A stretch of DNA of 64,000 bases from Acetobacter vaccinii. GTDB taxonomy: Bacteria; Pseudomonadota; Alphaproteobacteria; Acetobacterales; Acetobacteraceae. Of the stretch, positions 46,669-54,556 are shown in pieces. A program made the translations under genes and the position numbers. Position 1 is the stretch's first letter. Each line of letters opens with the position of its first letter. Location: assembly GCF_008365315.1 (NCBI RefSeq), contig NZ_CP043506.1:1284001-1348000 (forward strand). Reading direction: 5' to 3'. Below the pieces are notes generated by a model, which saw nothing but the letters and a program-made list of their open reading frames with translations, ran no database searches and was not told the DNA's origin.

Positions 46669-47739
46669 GTGCAGTTCCCGGCGGTGGTCAGGCATTGGGT
46701 GTGGCGGTGGCAGGCGGTTGTGCATCATCTGGCACGCTGGCGGGCACAGCCTGCGGTGTGCCAGACCGCGCGTATGCTCAGTGCCGTGGCTCTGGCCGCA
46801 GGTGTTGCCCGGCTGACCCGCCTGCAGGAACCCGGCTGGGCGCTGATTACCTCTGTCATCGTGGTGCAGAACAGCATAACGGACACGATCTCCAAGGGGC
46901 GTGACCAGTTGGTGGGGACGCTGATCGGGGCGACCGTCAGCATTGTGCCCATTACGCTGATGATGTTCATGCACTGGCCGGTCTGGGCTGCGTTTACGCT
47001 GGCGTTTGTGCCGCTGGCGGTGCTGGTGTCGCGCAAGCCCGAAGCGCGCCTGGGGGTGGTGACGTTGATGGTCGCCATCCTGTTCCCCTCTGATAACGAC
47101 CCGTATCTGCGGCCGGTGGAGCGTGTCATTGCCATTCTGATCGGTGTGGCGTCGTCCACGATCGTGACGTATGTGGTGCTGCACGAACAGGCCCGGCGCG
47201 ATGCCTTCCGCAACGCGGCGCAGACAATCCGCCAGATTGTGGACATGTTGCAGGCCGCCCGGGCTGGAGATGTGGCGTGGTCGGTCATTCAGGACAAGAA
47301 TGACGAGTGCGCGGCCACCCTACGCAAGGTGCAGGCCGCTCTGGAAGAAGCCCGGCGCGAGCACTGGCGACCGCTGGAGGAGCGCGACCCCATGCTGGCC
47401 CGCCTGCCCCAGGGCATACGCCAGTTGCAGATGGATGCGCTGGTTATGGCGCGCGCCATGCTGACCCTGCCTGAACGTGCCGCCGCGCTGAACCCCCATG
47501 ATGCGACGGTCCTGCAAGCGGGTATCATGCGTGGGTTCCAGTGGCTGATCGCCCGTTGTGAAAGCGAGGCCGTCGCCCGCACGGGGGACGACAGGCGTGT
47601 TGCGGCGGGCGTGATTGCCGCCCTGCCCACAGGCGAGGCGGAAGACCCCATTATCCGCTTTGTTGTCAGCATTTTGCTGACAGACCTGCGCCAGCTTATC
47701 CAGTTTCTGGGTGATGATGATACGGACAGGCCGGGCTGA
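46669..47739 (+). CDS. FUSC/aromatic-acid-exporter-like membrane protein
   Basis: A 356-residue protein with an N-terminal membrane half of about six helices (QPAVCQTARMLSAVALAAGV; PGWALITSVIVVQNSITDTI; VERVIAILIGVASSTIVTYVV) and a cytosolic helical half from about residue 170. This is the FUSC/ArAE layout (YccS, AaeB); members export aromatic acids or are of unknown function. It starts at a GTG two bases after the protease stop, so the two genes are coupled. The substrate is not known. Confidence 0.82.
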   Translation: MQFPAVVRHWVWRWQAVVHHLARWRAQPAVCQTARMLSAVALAAGVARLTRLQEPGWALITSVIVVQNSITDTISKGRDQLVGTLIGATVSIVPITLMMFMHWPVWAAFTLAFVPLAVLVSRKPEARLGVVTLMVAILFPSDNDPYLRPVERVIAILIGVASSTIVTYVVLHEQARRDAFRNAAQTIRQIVDMLQAARAGDVAWSVIQDKNDECAATLRKVQAALEEARREHWRPLEERDPMLARLPQGIRQLQMDALVMARAMLTLPERAAALNPHDATVLQAGIMRGFQWLIARCESEAVARTGDDRRVAAGVIAALPTGEAEDPIIRFVVSILLTDLRQLIQFLGDDDTDRPG

Positions 47740-47889
47740 GACCCTGTTGCGGGCAGGGCGTTTTCTACCCGCCGTATCTTTCCCGACCGAGGGACGTTAG
47801 CGTTTGTAGCACTTCCGGTATGGGCCCGTACTGGCCGCCAGACAGGTGTTGCCCGGTGCGGGCAGTCGTAGCAGCAGAAAGAGGACGGC

Positions 47890-48873
47890 ATGGTGACACA
47901 GGACACGACAGTTGTGCAGGTTGACGCCACAGGCGGGCCGGAGGTGTTGCAGGTGCGCACGCAGCCTGTGCCCCAGCCGGGTGCCGGGCAGGTGCTGCTG
48001 CGGCAGGAAGCCATAGGCGTCAATTTCATCGACACATATTTCCGTAGTGGGCTGTATCGGTTCCCCGCCCTGCCTGCCACACCGGGCATGGAGGGGGCTG
48101 GTGTTGTTGCAGCACTGGGCGCTGGCGTATCCGACCTGCGGGTGGGGGACCGTGTGGCCTATGCCGGGGCTATTGGCGGGTATGCCCGTGACCGTCTGAT
48201 TGCTGCGGACAGGCTGGTGCGGCTGCCCGATGCTGTGCCGTTTGATGTGGCGGCGGCGGTCATGCTGCGTGGTCTGTCGGCCCATATGCTGCTGCGGCAG
48301 GTCCATGCCGTGCGCGAGGGGGAGGATATTCTGGTCTATGCCCCGGCCGGGGGTGTGGGGCAGTTACTGTGCCAGTGGGGCCGCCATCTGGGTGCGCGCG
48401 TGATTGGTGTGACCTCGTCAGAGAAAAAAGCGGATATTGCGCGGGCCTGTGGTGCTGCGGATGTGCTGGTGGGCACGCATGATCTGGCCGAGCGTGTCAG
48501 CGCGCTGACACAGGGGCGCATGGTGCCTGTCGTGTATGACAGCATTGGCCGCGACACGTTTGAAACCAGCCTGTCCTGTCTGGCCCCGCGTGGGCTTATG
48601 GTCAGCTATGGCAATGCGTCCGGCCCGGTTACGGGGGTGGATGTTGGCACGCTGGGTGCGCGGGGCAGCCTGTATCTGACCCGCCCCTCCCTGATGACCT
48701 ATATCGCGGCCCGGCCAGAGCTGGAGGCCGCAGCGGCGGAGTTGTTTGGCCTGTTGCAGGCGGGTGTGCTGCGGCCCGCTATCGGCCAGCGCTTTGCCCT
48801 GCGTGACGCGGCCCAGGCGCACAAGGAGCTGGAAGCCGGACAGACCACAGGCAGCACCATTCTGCTGCCCTGA
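47890..48873 (+). CDS. NADPH:quinone oxidoreductase (zinc-free MDR family)
   Basis: A 327-residue medium-chain dehydrogenase/reductase of the QOR type: N-terminal GroES-like domain (VGVNFIDTYFRSGLY-type: IGVNFIDTYFRSGLYR), TPGMEGAGVV, and a Rossmann motif YAPAGGVGQLLCQWGRHLGA followed by SSEKKADIARACGA. It lacks the zinc ligands of alcohol dehydrogenases. It reduces quinones or enals with NADPH. A GAGGA site precedes the ATG. It is a stand-alone gene. Confidence 0.92.
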   Translation: MVTQDTTVVQVDATGGPEVLQVRTQPVPQPGAGQVLLRQEAIGVNFIDTYFRSGLYRFPALPATPGMEGAGVVAALGAGVSDLRVGDRVAYAGAIGGYARDRLIAADRLVRLPDAVPFDVAAAVMLRGLSAHMLLRQVHAVREGEDILVYAPAGGVGQLLCQWGRHLGARVIGVTSSEKKADIARACGAADVLVGTHDLAERVSALTQGRMVPVVYDSIGRDTFETSLSCLAPRGLMVSYGNASGPVTGVDVGTLGARGSLYLTRPSLMTYIAARPELEAAAAELFGLLQAGVLRPAIGQRFALRDAAQAHKELEAGQTTGSTILLP

Positions 48874-49004
48874 ACGTGGTCGCCCTGCTGGCGGCAAAGG
48901 GCTGCATGGCAGGCGGTGGGCATGACGCGGCGCAGCGGATGGGGTAGAGTTGTTTTTAGCGTCCGCCCTGTGGCGGGCGGAACCTGTATTGAAGGATTGT
49001 TCAC

Positions 49005-49118
49005 ATGGCAAAATGTGTCGTGAAGTGCCCCAAGTCCCCCTGTGCCCGCGGCCTGCTGCTGGTTGGTCTTGTTGCTGCGGCCTTCTTCTTCTTCCGCAAG
49101 AAAAAGAGCGCTGTCTGA
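49005..49118 (+). CDS. 37-residue membrane peptide with a Lys-rich tail
   Basis: A short gene with its own AAGGA site, ending 22 bases before a strong terminator. The product starts MAKCVVKCPKSPCARG (three cysteines), continues as one hydrophobic helix (LLLVGLVAAAFFFF) and ends RKKKSAV, so it should insert in the membrane with its Lys tail in the cytosol. A 7-bp hairpin (TCCGCCC/GGGCGGA near 48962-48981) lies in its leader. It is too short for usual gene finders. No function is known to me. Confidence 0.7.
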   Translation: MAKCVVKCPKSPCARGLLLVGLVAAAFFFFRKKKSAV

Positions 49119-49139
49119 GTTCAGACAGTCTGCGCACTG

Positions 49140-49180
49140 AAACGAAACCCGTCTGACCCGTCAGGCGGGTTTCGTTTTTC
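49140..49180 (+). terminator. Rho-independent terminator after the small membrane peptide gene
   Basis: An 11-bp stem (49141-49151 with 49166-49176) enclosing a CTGA/TCAG stem, followed by TTTTT. Confidence 0.93.
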
Positions 49181-49415
49181 CGGGCCTGCGGTGTGCAGGT
49201 ATCCGGCCAGCCTTTGCCCAGTCATGAGGGAGCTTTTACCTGCGTGCTGGTAGTCCTGTGGAGAAACAGGGCTGTAATGGCGGGAACGGATAACGCTTTG
49301 CCGCAGCCTGTGTTATGGTCTTACACCTTATAGTGCGGTCAGGTCGGTAATCCGGTACTGGCTGTCTGGCCTCTGGCGGTGCGCCGGGGTCTGATGATGG
49401 AAAGGATAGAGAGCG

Positions 49416-50108
49416 TTGCAATCCCTGGCTTCCCGTTTTTCCCTGCGTGTCATGGCGTCCGTTGCGGCATGCGCGTTCTCTGTCGCTGGCGTGGCGTTCA
49501 GCCCGTCTGCCGCACATGCCCAGGCCTCGGTCCTGCTGAAGAGCCAGCACGCCACGGCTGTGGTTGAAACCGTTGACCGCGACGCGCGTGAAGTGCTGCT
49601 GCGTGAAGGCAACGGCCACCTGATCACCATCGAATACGGCAAGGCCGTGCGTGATCTGCCCCACCTGCATGAGGGCGACCGCCTGAACATCAACTTTGTG
49701 GAAACGCTGGGCGCACAGGTGGCCCTGCCGGGTAGCCCGATGCCCGAATCCACGCTGACAACGGCCCGCGGCTTTGTGCATGGCCACCCGCGTGGGGTTA
49801 TTGCGGCCTTCAACCGCGAGCGCGCAACGGTCCGCAGCATCGACATCAAGACCCACACCCTCTCCTTTGTGACGGATGATGGCGACCTGCACGTTGCCGT
49901 GCTGCGTACCAAGGCCATGCAGGACTTCCTGGCCACGCTGAAAATTGGTGATGTTGTGGACATTACCCGTATGGAATCCATTTCCTACGTGATCAGCAAC
50001 GCGACTGTGGCCCAGCCTGTGCCTGCCACCCCGCAGCTTGCTGTCCCTGCGGGTGACACTGTGGCCGCCCCTGTGGCCCCCCAGACCCCGGCTGCCCCCG
50101 CGCAGTAA
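49416..50108 (+). CDS. Secreted protein with two related beta-rich repeats
   Basis: A 230-residue exported protein of unknown function. The signal peptide ends near SAAHA-QA. The mature part contains two similar stretches: AVVETVDRDAREVLLREGNG with a following GDRLNINFVETL, and ATVRSIDIKTHTLSFVTDDG with a following GDVVDITRMESI, so it probably arose by duplication. The C-terminus is Pro/Ala-rich. It starts at a TTG with an AAGGA site (alternative: ATG 49452, which would shorten the signal peptide). It is flanked by terminators, so it is transcribed alone, and its highly regular codon use suggests strong expression. Confidence 0.75.
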   Translation: MQSLASRFSLRVMASVAACAFSVAGVAFSPSAAHAQASVLLKSQHATAVVETVDRDAREVLLREGNGHLITIEYGKAVRDLPHLHEGDRLNINFVETLGAQVALPGSPMPESTLTTARGFVHGHPRGVIAAFNRERATVRSIDIKTHTLSFVTDDGDLHVAVLRTKAMQDFLATLKIGDVVDITRMESISYVISNATVAQPVPATPQLAVPAGDTVAAPVAPQTPAAPAQ

Positions 50109-50162
50109 AGGATCGGGCCTGGCCGGGGGGTGCCCCTGACCAGTGTTTGACAAGTCTGTCTG

Positions 50163-50210
50163 AGCAAACACCCGGCGGTGCGCCTTTGCCCCGCCGGGTG
50201 TTTGCGTTTT
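50163..50210 (+). terminator. Strong rho-independent terminator
   Basis: A perfect 15-bp stem (50164-50178 with 50191-50205) followed by GTTTT, ending the secreted-protein gene. Confidence 0.93.
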
Positions 50211-50590
50211 GGGGCTTCCGGTTTATGGGCCATGCGGCGCGTAAATGTTTTTTTAAGGCAGGGTAATAAAGTAAAAATACAATTTTTAAATGTGTGCCAA
50301 TGCGGCTCTTAAATAAATATAAAATTTTATACTAAAAAGAATATGCGCGATAAAAATTCGAAACGATAGGCATCATAAAAACATGTCTATTAGTGTTCTA
50401 TAATTTTTTGTTGAATTTTGTGGCGATATTTTGTAGGGTGATTTTATCAATTCACTTCCGGAGCCCTGTTTTATCAGGCGTATTCCATGCTGCCCGCTTT
50501 TTCCGGGCCCGAAGGGACAGACGCGCCCGCACGTACGGGTGCGCGCCTTCCGCGGGATGACCGGACCATGCAAAGGAGGGCCAGAGCGTT
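50211..50590. other. AT-rich intergenic island upstream of the mannitol-type dehydrogenase
   Basis: No gene seen. Positions about 50240-50450 are strikingly AT-rich in a GC-rich chromosome, with poly-A/T runs, and probably hold the promoter and leader of the dehydrogenase gene. The last 140 bases return to high GC. Confidence 0.5.
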
Positions 50591-52072
50591 TTGCAACTGA
50601 GCCGACAAACCCTATCCCGGCTGCCTGCGGGTGTTCATGTTCCAGACTTTGACCCCACCCGTCTAAAGCCCGGTATTGTGCATCTGGGCTGTGGTAATTT
50701 CCACCGTGCCCACCAGGTTGCCGCCACCCAGGCCGCGATCGAACAGATGGGCCATGCGGGGGAGGACTGGGGCATTGTCTCGGCATCCATGCGCAAGCCC
50801 GAACTGGCCCAGACCCTGACCGCGCAGGACAACCTGTACACCCTGCTGACCCGTGCGCCTGACAGCACGCAGGCCAGTGTGATGGCCGCGATCACCCAGA
50901 CCGTTTTTGCCCGCGCCGAGGGCGAAACGCTGGCCGCCCGCATTGCCGCACCGCTGACCCGCATTGTCACCCTGACCGTAACGGCTAGTGGCTATTACCT
51001 GACTGCCGAGGGGCGGCTGGACCCACGGTCCAAGGCTATCGTTACGGACCTCAAGGCATCCCGCCCCCGTACGGCTGTGGGTATTTTGGCGCGTGGGCTG
51101 GAACTGGTGCGTGCCCGTGGCGGCGTGCCCCCTGTTATTCTGTGCTGCGACAACGTGAATGAGAATGGCGCGACCCTGCGCCAGGCAGTCATGGATTTTG
51201 CAGCCCTGCGGGGGGACGACAAGCTGGCCGCATGGATTGGTCAGAACGTGCAGTTTCCCGACAGCATGGTGGACCGGATTGTGCCGACCACGACCGAGAA
51301 CGACCTACAGGACGCCAAAAGGCTGCTGGGCGGGCTGGACGATGCTGCCCCAGTTTCGGCCGAGCCATGGTTCCGCTGGATTATCAGTAATTTTGATGGC
51401 CCCCGCCCGTTGTGGGAGGCGTACGAAGGCACGCGGTTTGTTGAGGACGTTGGCGTGTTTGAGCGTGCCAAGCTGCAAATGCTCAACGGTGCGCACATGC
51501 TGCTGGCCTATGCGGGCGGCCTTGCCGGACTGGACACGGTCGCTCAGGCGGCGTCTGACCCTGCGCTGGGCGGGCTGGTGGAGCGCTTTATGCGTGACGA
51601 GCAGACAGCAGGCATAGACCTGACCAGTGCCCGGCTGGATACCTATGCCGAGGACCTGATGACGCGCTTTCGCAACCCCACCATTGTGCATGAGGCGCTA
51701 CGAATCGGGCGTAACGGGTCGGCCAAAATGGCCGGGCGTGTCCTGCGGCCCATGCGTGAAAATCTGGAGGCTGGTCGGTCAGTCGGGGGCGCACATCTGC
51801 TCATAGCGTCCTGGATCCACTGGTTTACCGAGCACGATCAGGGTGTGCCGGACCGCAAGCTGGCTGACCCACGCGCCGAGACACTGCGTGAGATCTGCGC
51901 CCGCACCCGTGGGAACCCGCAGGCCAAGGCGCAGGAGTTTCTGGGTATGGAGAACGTGTTCGGTGCTCCACTGCCCGACCACGAGGCCCAGGTGGCGGCC
52001 ATAGCCGGGCTGTTGCAGCGGTTTGAAACGCAGGGTGTCCCCGCTGTGCTGGAGGCTCTGGCTAACGCCTGA
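50591..52072 (+). CDS. Mannitol dehydrogenase family (long-chain polyol) oxidoreductase
   Basis: A 493-residue NAD(P)-dependent polyol dehydrogenase/uronate reductase. It has the N-terminal nucleotide motif GIVHLGCGNFHRAHQ and the catalytic signature K-x4-N-x2-H in AKLQMLNGAHMLL. Members oxidise mannitol, arabitol or sorbitol or reduce fructuronate; the exact substrate is undetermined. Polyol oxidation is typical of acetic acid bacteria. Translation starts at a TTG preceded by a perfect AAGGAGGG site, which makes the unusual start convincing. Confidence 0.92.
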   Translation: MQLSRQTLSRLPAGVHVPDFDPTRLKPGIVHLGCGNFHRAHQVAATQAAIEQMGHAGEDWGIVSASMRKPELAQTLTAQDNLYTLLTRAPDSTQASVMAAITQTVFARAEGETLAARIAAPLTRIVTLTVTASGYYLTAEGRLDPRSKAIVTDLKASRPRTAVGILARGLELVRARGGVPPVILCCDNVNENGATLRQAVMDFAALRGDDKLAAWIGQNVQFPDSMVDRIVPTTTENDLQDAKRLLGGLDDAAPVSAEPWFRWIISNFDGPRPLWEAYEGTRFVEDVGVFERAKLQMLNGAHMLLAYAGGLAGLDTVAQAASDPALGGLVERFMRDEQTAGIDLTSARLDTYAEDLMTRFRNPTIVHEALRIGRNGSAKMAGRVLRPMRENLEAGRSVGGAHLLIASWIHWFTEHDQGVPDRKLADPRAETLREICARTRGNPQAKAQEFLGMENVFGAPLPDHEAQVAAIAGLLQRFETQGVPAVLEALANA

Positions 52073-52488
52073 GTGTCAGCCTGCGGAGGAGGTGTTTTAT
52101 CAACCATTCTCCGCGCCGTGGAGATCAAAAGCTCTGCGGCCTCTTTTGGGGAGGGGGAGCATGCTGGGAACTGCCACCCTTGTTGGGGAGGCAGAGACTT
52201 GGCGTGCAAAAAATCTGTTTTTTTGGAAAAGAGATTTTGTGAGCATCAATTCTCCCACGTGATGTGGGGTTGCGTGTGTGCCCAACAATCAATGGGCACA
52301 GTTTTTTCTGGTATTTTTGTGTCTGAGACAGGCAGTTTTGCCATCAGAGTATTCTGTTTGTGTAGAGTGCAGGCAGCAGAATAATTCTCAGCGCCGTATA
52401 ATATAAAAAATCATCTGGAAAACAGTAAGTTTCCAAAATAGGACTCTGGTCTTGCCCCCGCCCGTTACAGGCGGGGGCAGGTGCTGGC
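52073..52488. other. Intergenic region without recognised gene
   Basis: About 415 bases between the dehydrogenase and the convergent HAD gene. Short frames here lack convincing codon use. The stretch 52380-52440 is AT-rich. At its right end a 9-bp GC inverted repeat (GCCCCCGCC/GGCGGGGGC, 52453-52477) may act as a weak terminator for the HAD gene on the minus strand. Confidence 0.4.
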
Positions 52489-53187
52489 TTATGCCTGCGG
52501 GGTAATATAGGCGGGTATGCTGGTCAGGTCATCCACAACGGCCAGTGCTTTGTCACAGACGTCCTGCGGCGGGGTTATCAGATCAGGAATGATGATAACG
52601 CGGATATTGGCCGCCTGTGCTGCCCGTGCGCCCGAGGGAGAATCTTCCAGCGCCAGACAGAACGCAGGGTCCACACCAATGTGGCGGGCCGCTGTCAGGT
52701 AGGGCTCGGGGTCTGGTTTGCCGTTTGTGACATCATCACGGGTGATAATGGCGTGGAAACGATCAGCCAGCCCCACGCGGGCCAGATGGTGCGTGGCGCG
52801 TGGGCGGCTGGAGGATGTTGCAATGGCGCGTGGCAGGCCCAGCGTGTCCAGCAGGTCAAGCAGCGGCAGAACCCCCTTTTTCAGGGTCAGCCTGTCATTG
52901 TTGACGAAGTCACGCAGGTGTTTTTCCTGCAATGCAAAAAACGCTTCAGTGGGAAAATCCGTACCGTAGGTCTCAAGCACAAGCTTGCGGCACCCATCGG
53001 CGGGCACGCCCACCATGCGGCGGCAAAAGCTTTCGGGCACGTCATGCCCAAGGTCGCGCCCGGCCTGGATCAGGGCATCAATAGCCAGACTTTCGCTGTC
53101 CAGCAGCAGTCCGTCCATGTCAAAAATGACACCCCTGATCGGAGTATTTTCGGTTTCCTTATGTCCTGACAACGTGTTTCCTTTCAT
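52489..53187 (-). CDS. HAD-superfamily phosphatase (beta-phosphoglucomutase/GS1-like)
   Basis: A 232-residue cytosolic hydrolase with the HAD motifs in order: FDMDGLLLDSE (nucleophile and acid Asp), ATSSSRP (motif II Ser/Thr), GKPDPEPYL (motif III Lys) and ALEDSPSGARAA (motif IV acids). The alpha-helical cap of subfamily I lies between motifs I and II. It dephosphorylates a small sugar phosphate or nucleotide; substrate unknown. A perfect 11-bp inverted repeat sits about 45 bases upstream. Confidence 0.9.
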   Translation of the reverse strand: MKGNTLSGHKETENTPIRGVIFDMDGLLLDSESLAIDALIQAGRDLGHDVPESFCRRMVGVPADGCRKLVLETYGTDFPTEAFFALQEKHLRDFVNNDRLTLKKGVLPLLDLLDTLGLPRAIATSSSRPRATHHLARVGLADRFHAIITRDDVTNGKPDPEPYLTAARHIGVDPAFCLALEDSPSGARAAQAANIRVIIIPDLITPPQDVCDKALAVVDDLTSIPAYITPQA

Positions 53188-53231
53188 GGCTGCGAACTTT
53201 TGAAGAGTGTTTCAATAGCCCATTATGGAAT

Positions 53232-53261
53232 CTCGTATTTTCTTATACACGAAAATACGAG
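53232..53261. promoter_or_regulatory. Perfect 11-bp inverted repeat upstream of the HAD gene
   Basis: CTCGTATTTTC and GAAAATACGAG around an 8-nt centre. It lies 45-75 bases upstream of the HAD start and just past the methyltransferase stop (both minus strand). No T run follows, so it looks more like an operator than a terminator. Confidence 0.5.
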
Positions 53262-53314
53262 GATTGTGTGTCAGAATTCTTAACTATTTCAGAATGATCT
53301 TTTCAGGCCGTGTC

Positions 53315-54445
53315 TTACGCCGTGGGTGTGCCAAGCGGGGCAGTGTGGAACAGACCCACACGCAGCCCCCCATGGGGCACAGGCGGGCCAGAGGGCAGAA
53401 ACGGCAGGCCCGAGGCATGGGCCAGGGCGGGTTCGCTCGTGACTATGGCGGCTCGCCAGCCCGGAAAGTGCTGCAACAGCCGCTGCCCCAAGGCCCGGTA
53501 AAGGGGGAAAAGGGCTTCACGCTCGCCAATGCGGGTGCCGTAGGGCGGGTTGGTAATGACCAGCCCCGGTGGCCCTGCGGGGGGCAGGAGCGTGCCTATG
53601 CTGCCTTGCTCAAAATGGGTGTAGTCCGCAACACCGGCGCGGGCGGCATTGGCCTGACTGTTGGCAATGGCGGTGGCGTCGCGGTCGCGGCCATAATAGT
53701 GGTTGGCCGGGGTGCGCTGGCTTTTGACAGCGCGCATGGTCTCCCATGCCTCGGCATCAAACGTGGCAAGCTGCTCAAAGGCAAAGGACCGTGCCCGGCC
53801 GGGGTTCAGGCGTGCTGCCATTTCCGCAGCCTCGATCACAAAGGTGCCTGACCCGCACATGGGGTCCATGACAGGTTCCACCCCATCAAACCCACATTGA
53901 CGCAGGAAAAGGGCCGCCATGGTCTCGCGCATCGGGGCGCGGCTGACAGACAGCTTGTAGCCCCGCCTGTGCAGCAACGCGCCAGAGGTGTCGATGCTGA
54001 TGGTGCAGATATTGCGCGCAATACGCACACGTACCCCTACGGTGGCCTTGTCATCCAGCGGGGCGCCCAGTGTGGCGTGGATGGCGTTGGCCACACGCTC
54101 TGCCGCCGCCCCGGCATGGTAAATGCGCGAGGCCTCGCACGAGGCCTCAACCCGCACCGGCACGTCGGGCCGCAGCACGGTCTGCCAGGGCACCTGGCGG
54201 GCAAGGCGGTCCAACTGCGCCAGATGGCTGACAGGGAAGGACGCAAGGCGCGCCAGCACACGGCTGGCCCCCCGCACCCACAGGTTGGCACGCCAGACCT
54301 CGGGCCAGCCGCCCTGAATGCTGACACCGCCGGGCATGGCCTGGGGTTTACGAAACCCGCGCAAGCGTATTTCGGCCAAAAGGGTTTCTTCCAGCCCCGG
54401 GGCGGTGGCCAGAAAGATTTCGAACGGGCTGTCCTGTGCTGTCAT
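53315..54445 (-). CDS. THUMP-domain class I RNA methyltransferase (RlmL/YpsC-like)
   Basis: A 376-residue SAM-dependent RNA methyltransferase. The N-terminal half (FEIFLATAPGLEETLLAEIR on) is a ferredoxin-like plus THUMP RNA-binding unit; the C-terminal half has SAM motif I DPMCGSGTFVIEAAE and the NPPYGTRIGER motif IV typical of N2-guanine methyltransferases. It probably modifies 23S rRNA (compare m2G2445 by RlmL), but the exact site is not known. I chose ATG 54445; the frame opening at 54523 adds unconserved residues. Confidence 0.9.
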   Translation of the reverse strand: MTAQDSPFEIFLATAPGLEETLLAEIRLRGFRKPQAMPGGVSIQGGWPEVWRANLWVRGASRVLARLASFPVSHLAQLDRLARQVPWQTVLRPDVPVRVEASCEASRIYHAGAAAERVANAIHATLGAPLDDKATVGVRVRIARNICTISIDTSGALLHRRGYKLSVSRAPMRETMAALFLRQCGFDGVEPVMDPMCGSGTFVIEAAEMAARLNPGRARSFAFEQLATFDAEAWETMRAVKSQRTPANHYYGRDRDATAIANSQANAARAGVADYTHFEQGSIGTLLPPAGPPGLVITNPPYGTRIGEREALFPLYRALGQRLLQHFPGWRAAIVTSEPALAHASGLPFLPSGPPVPHGGLRVGLFHTAPLGTPTA

Positions 54446-54556
54446 TGTGCCTGAATGGCAGGAACCCGCCGCCACGGCAATGCACCGTGCAGGTGCCAGC
54501 CCCCGCCAGCCCTGCGTGACCATGCTGGTCGGGCAGGGTGGCAGGGGGTGCCGTGG

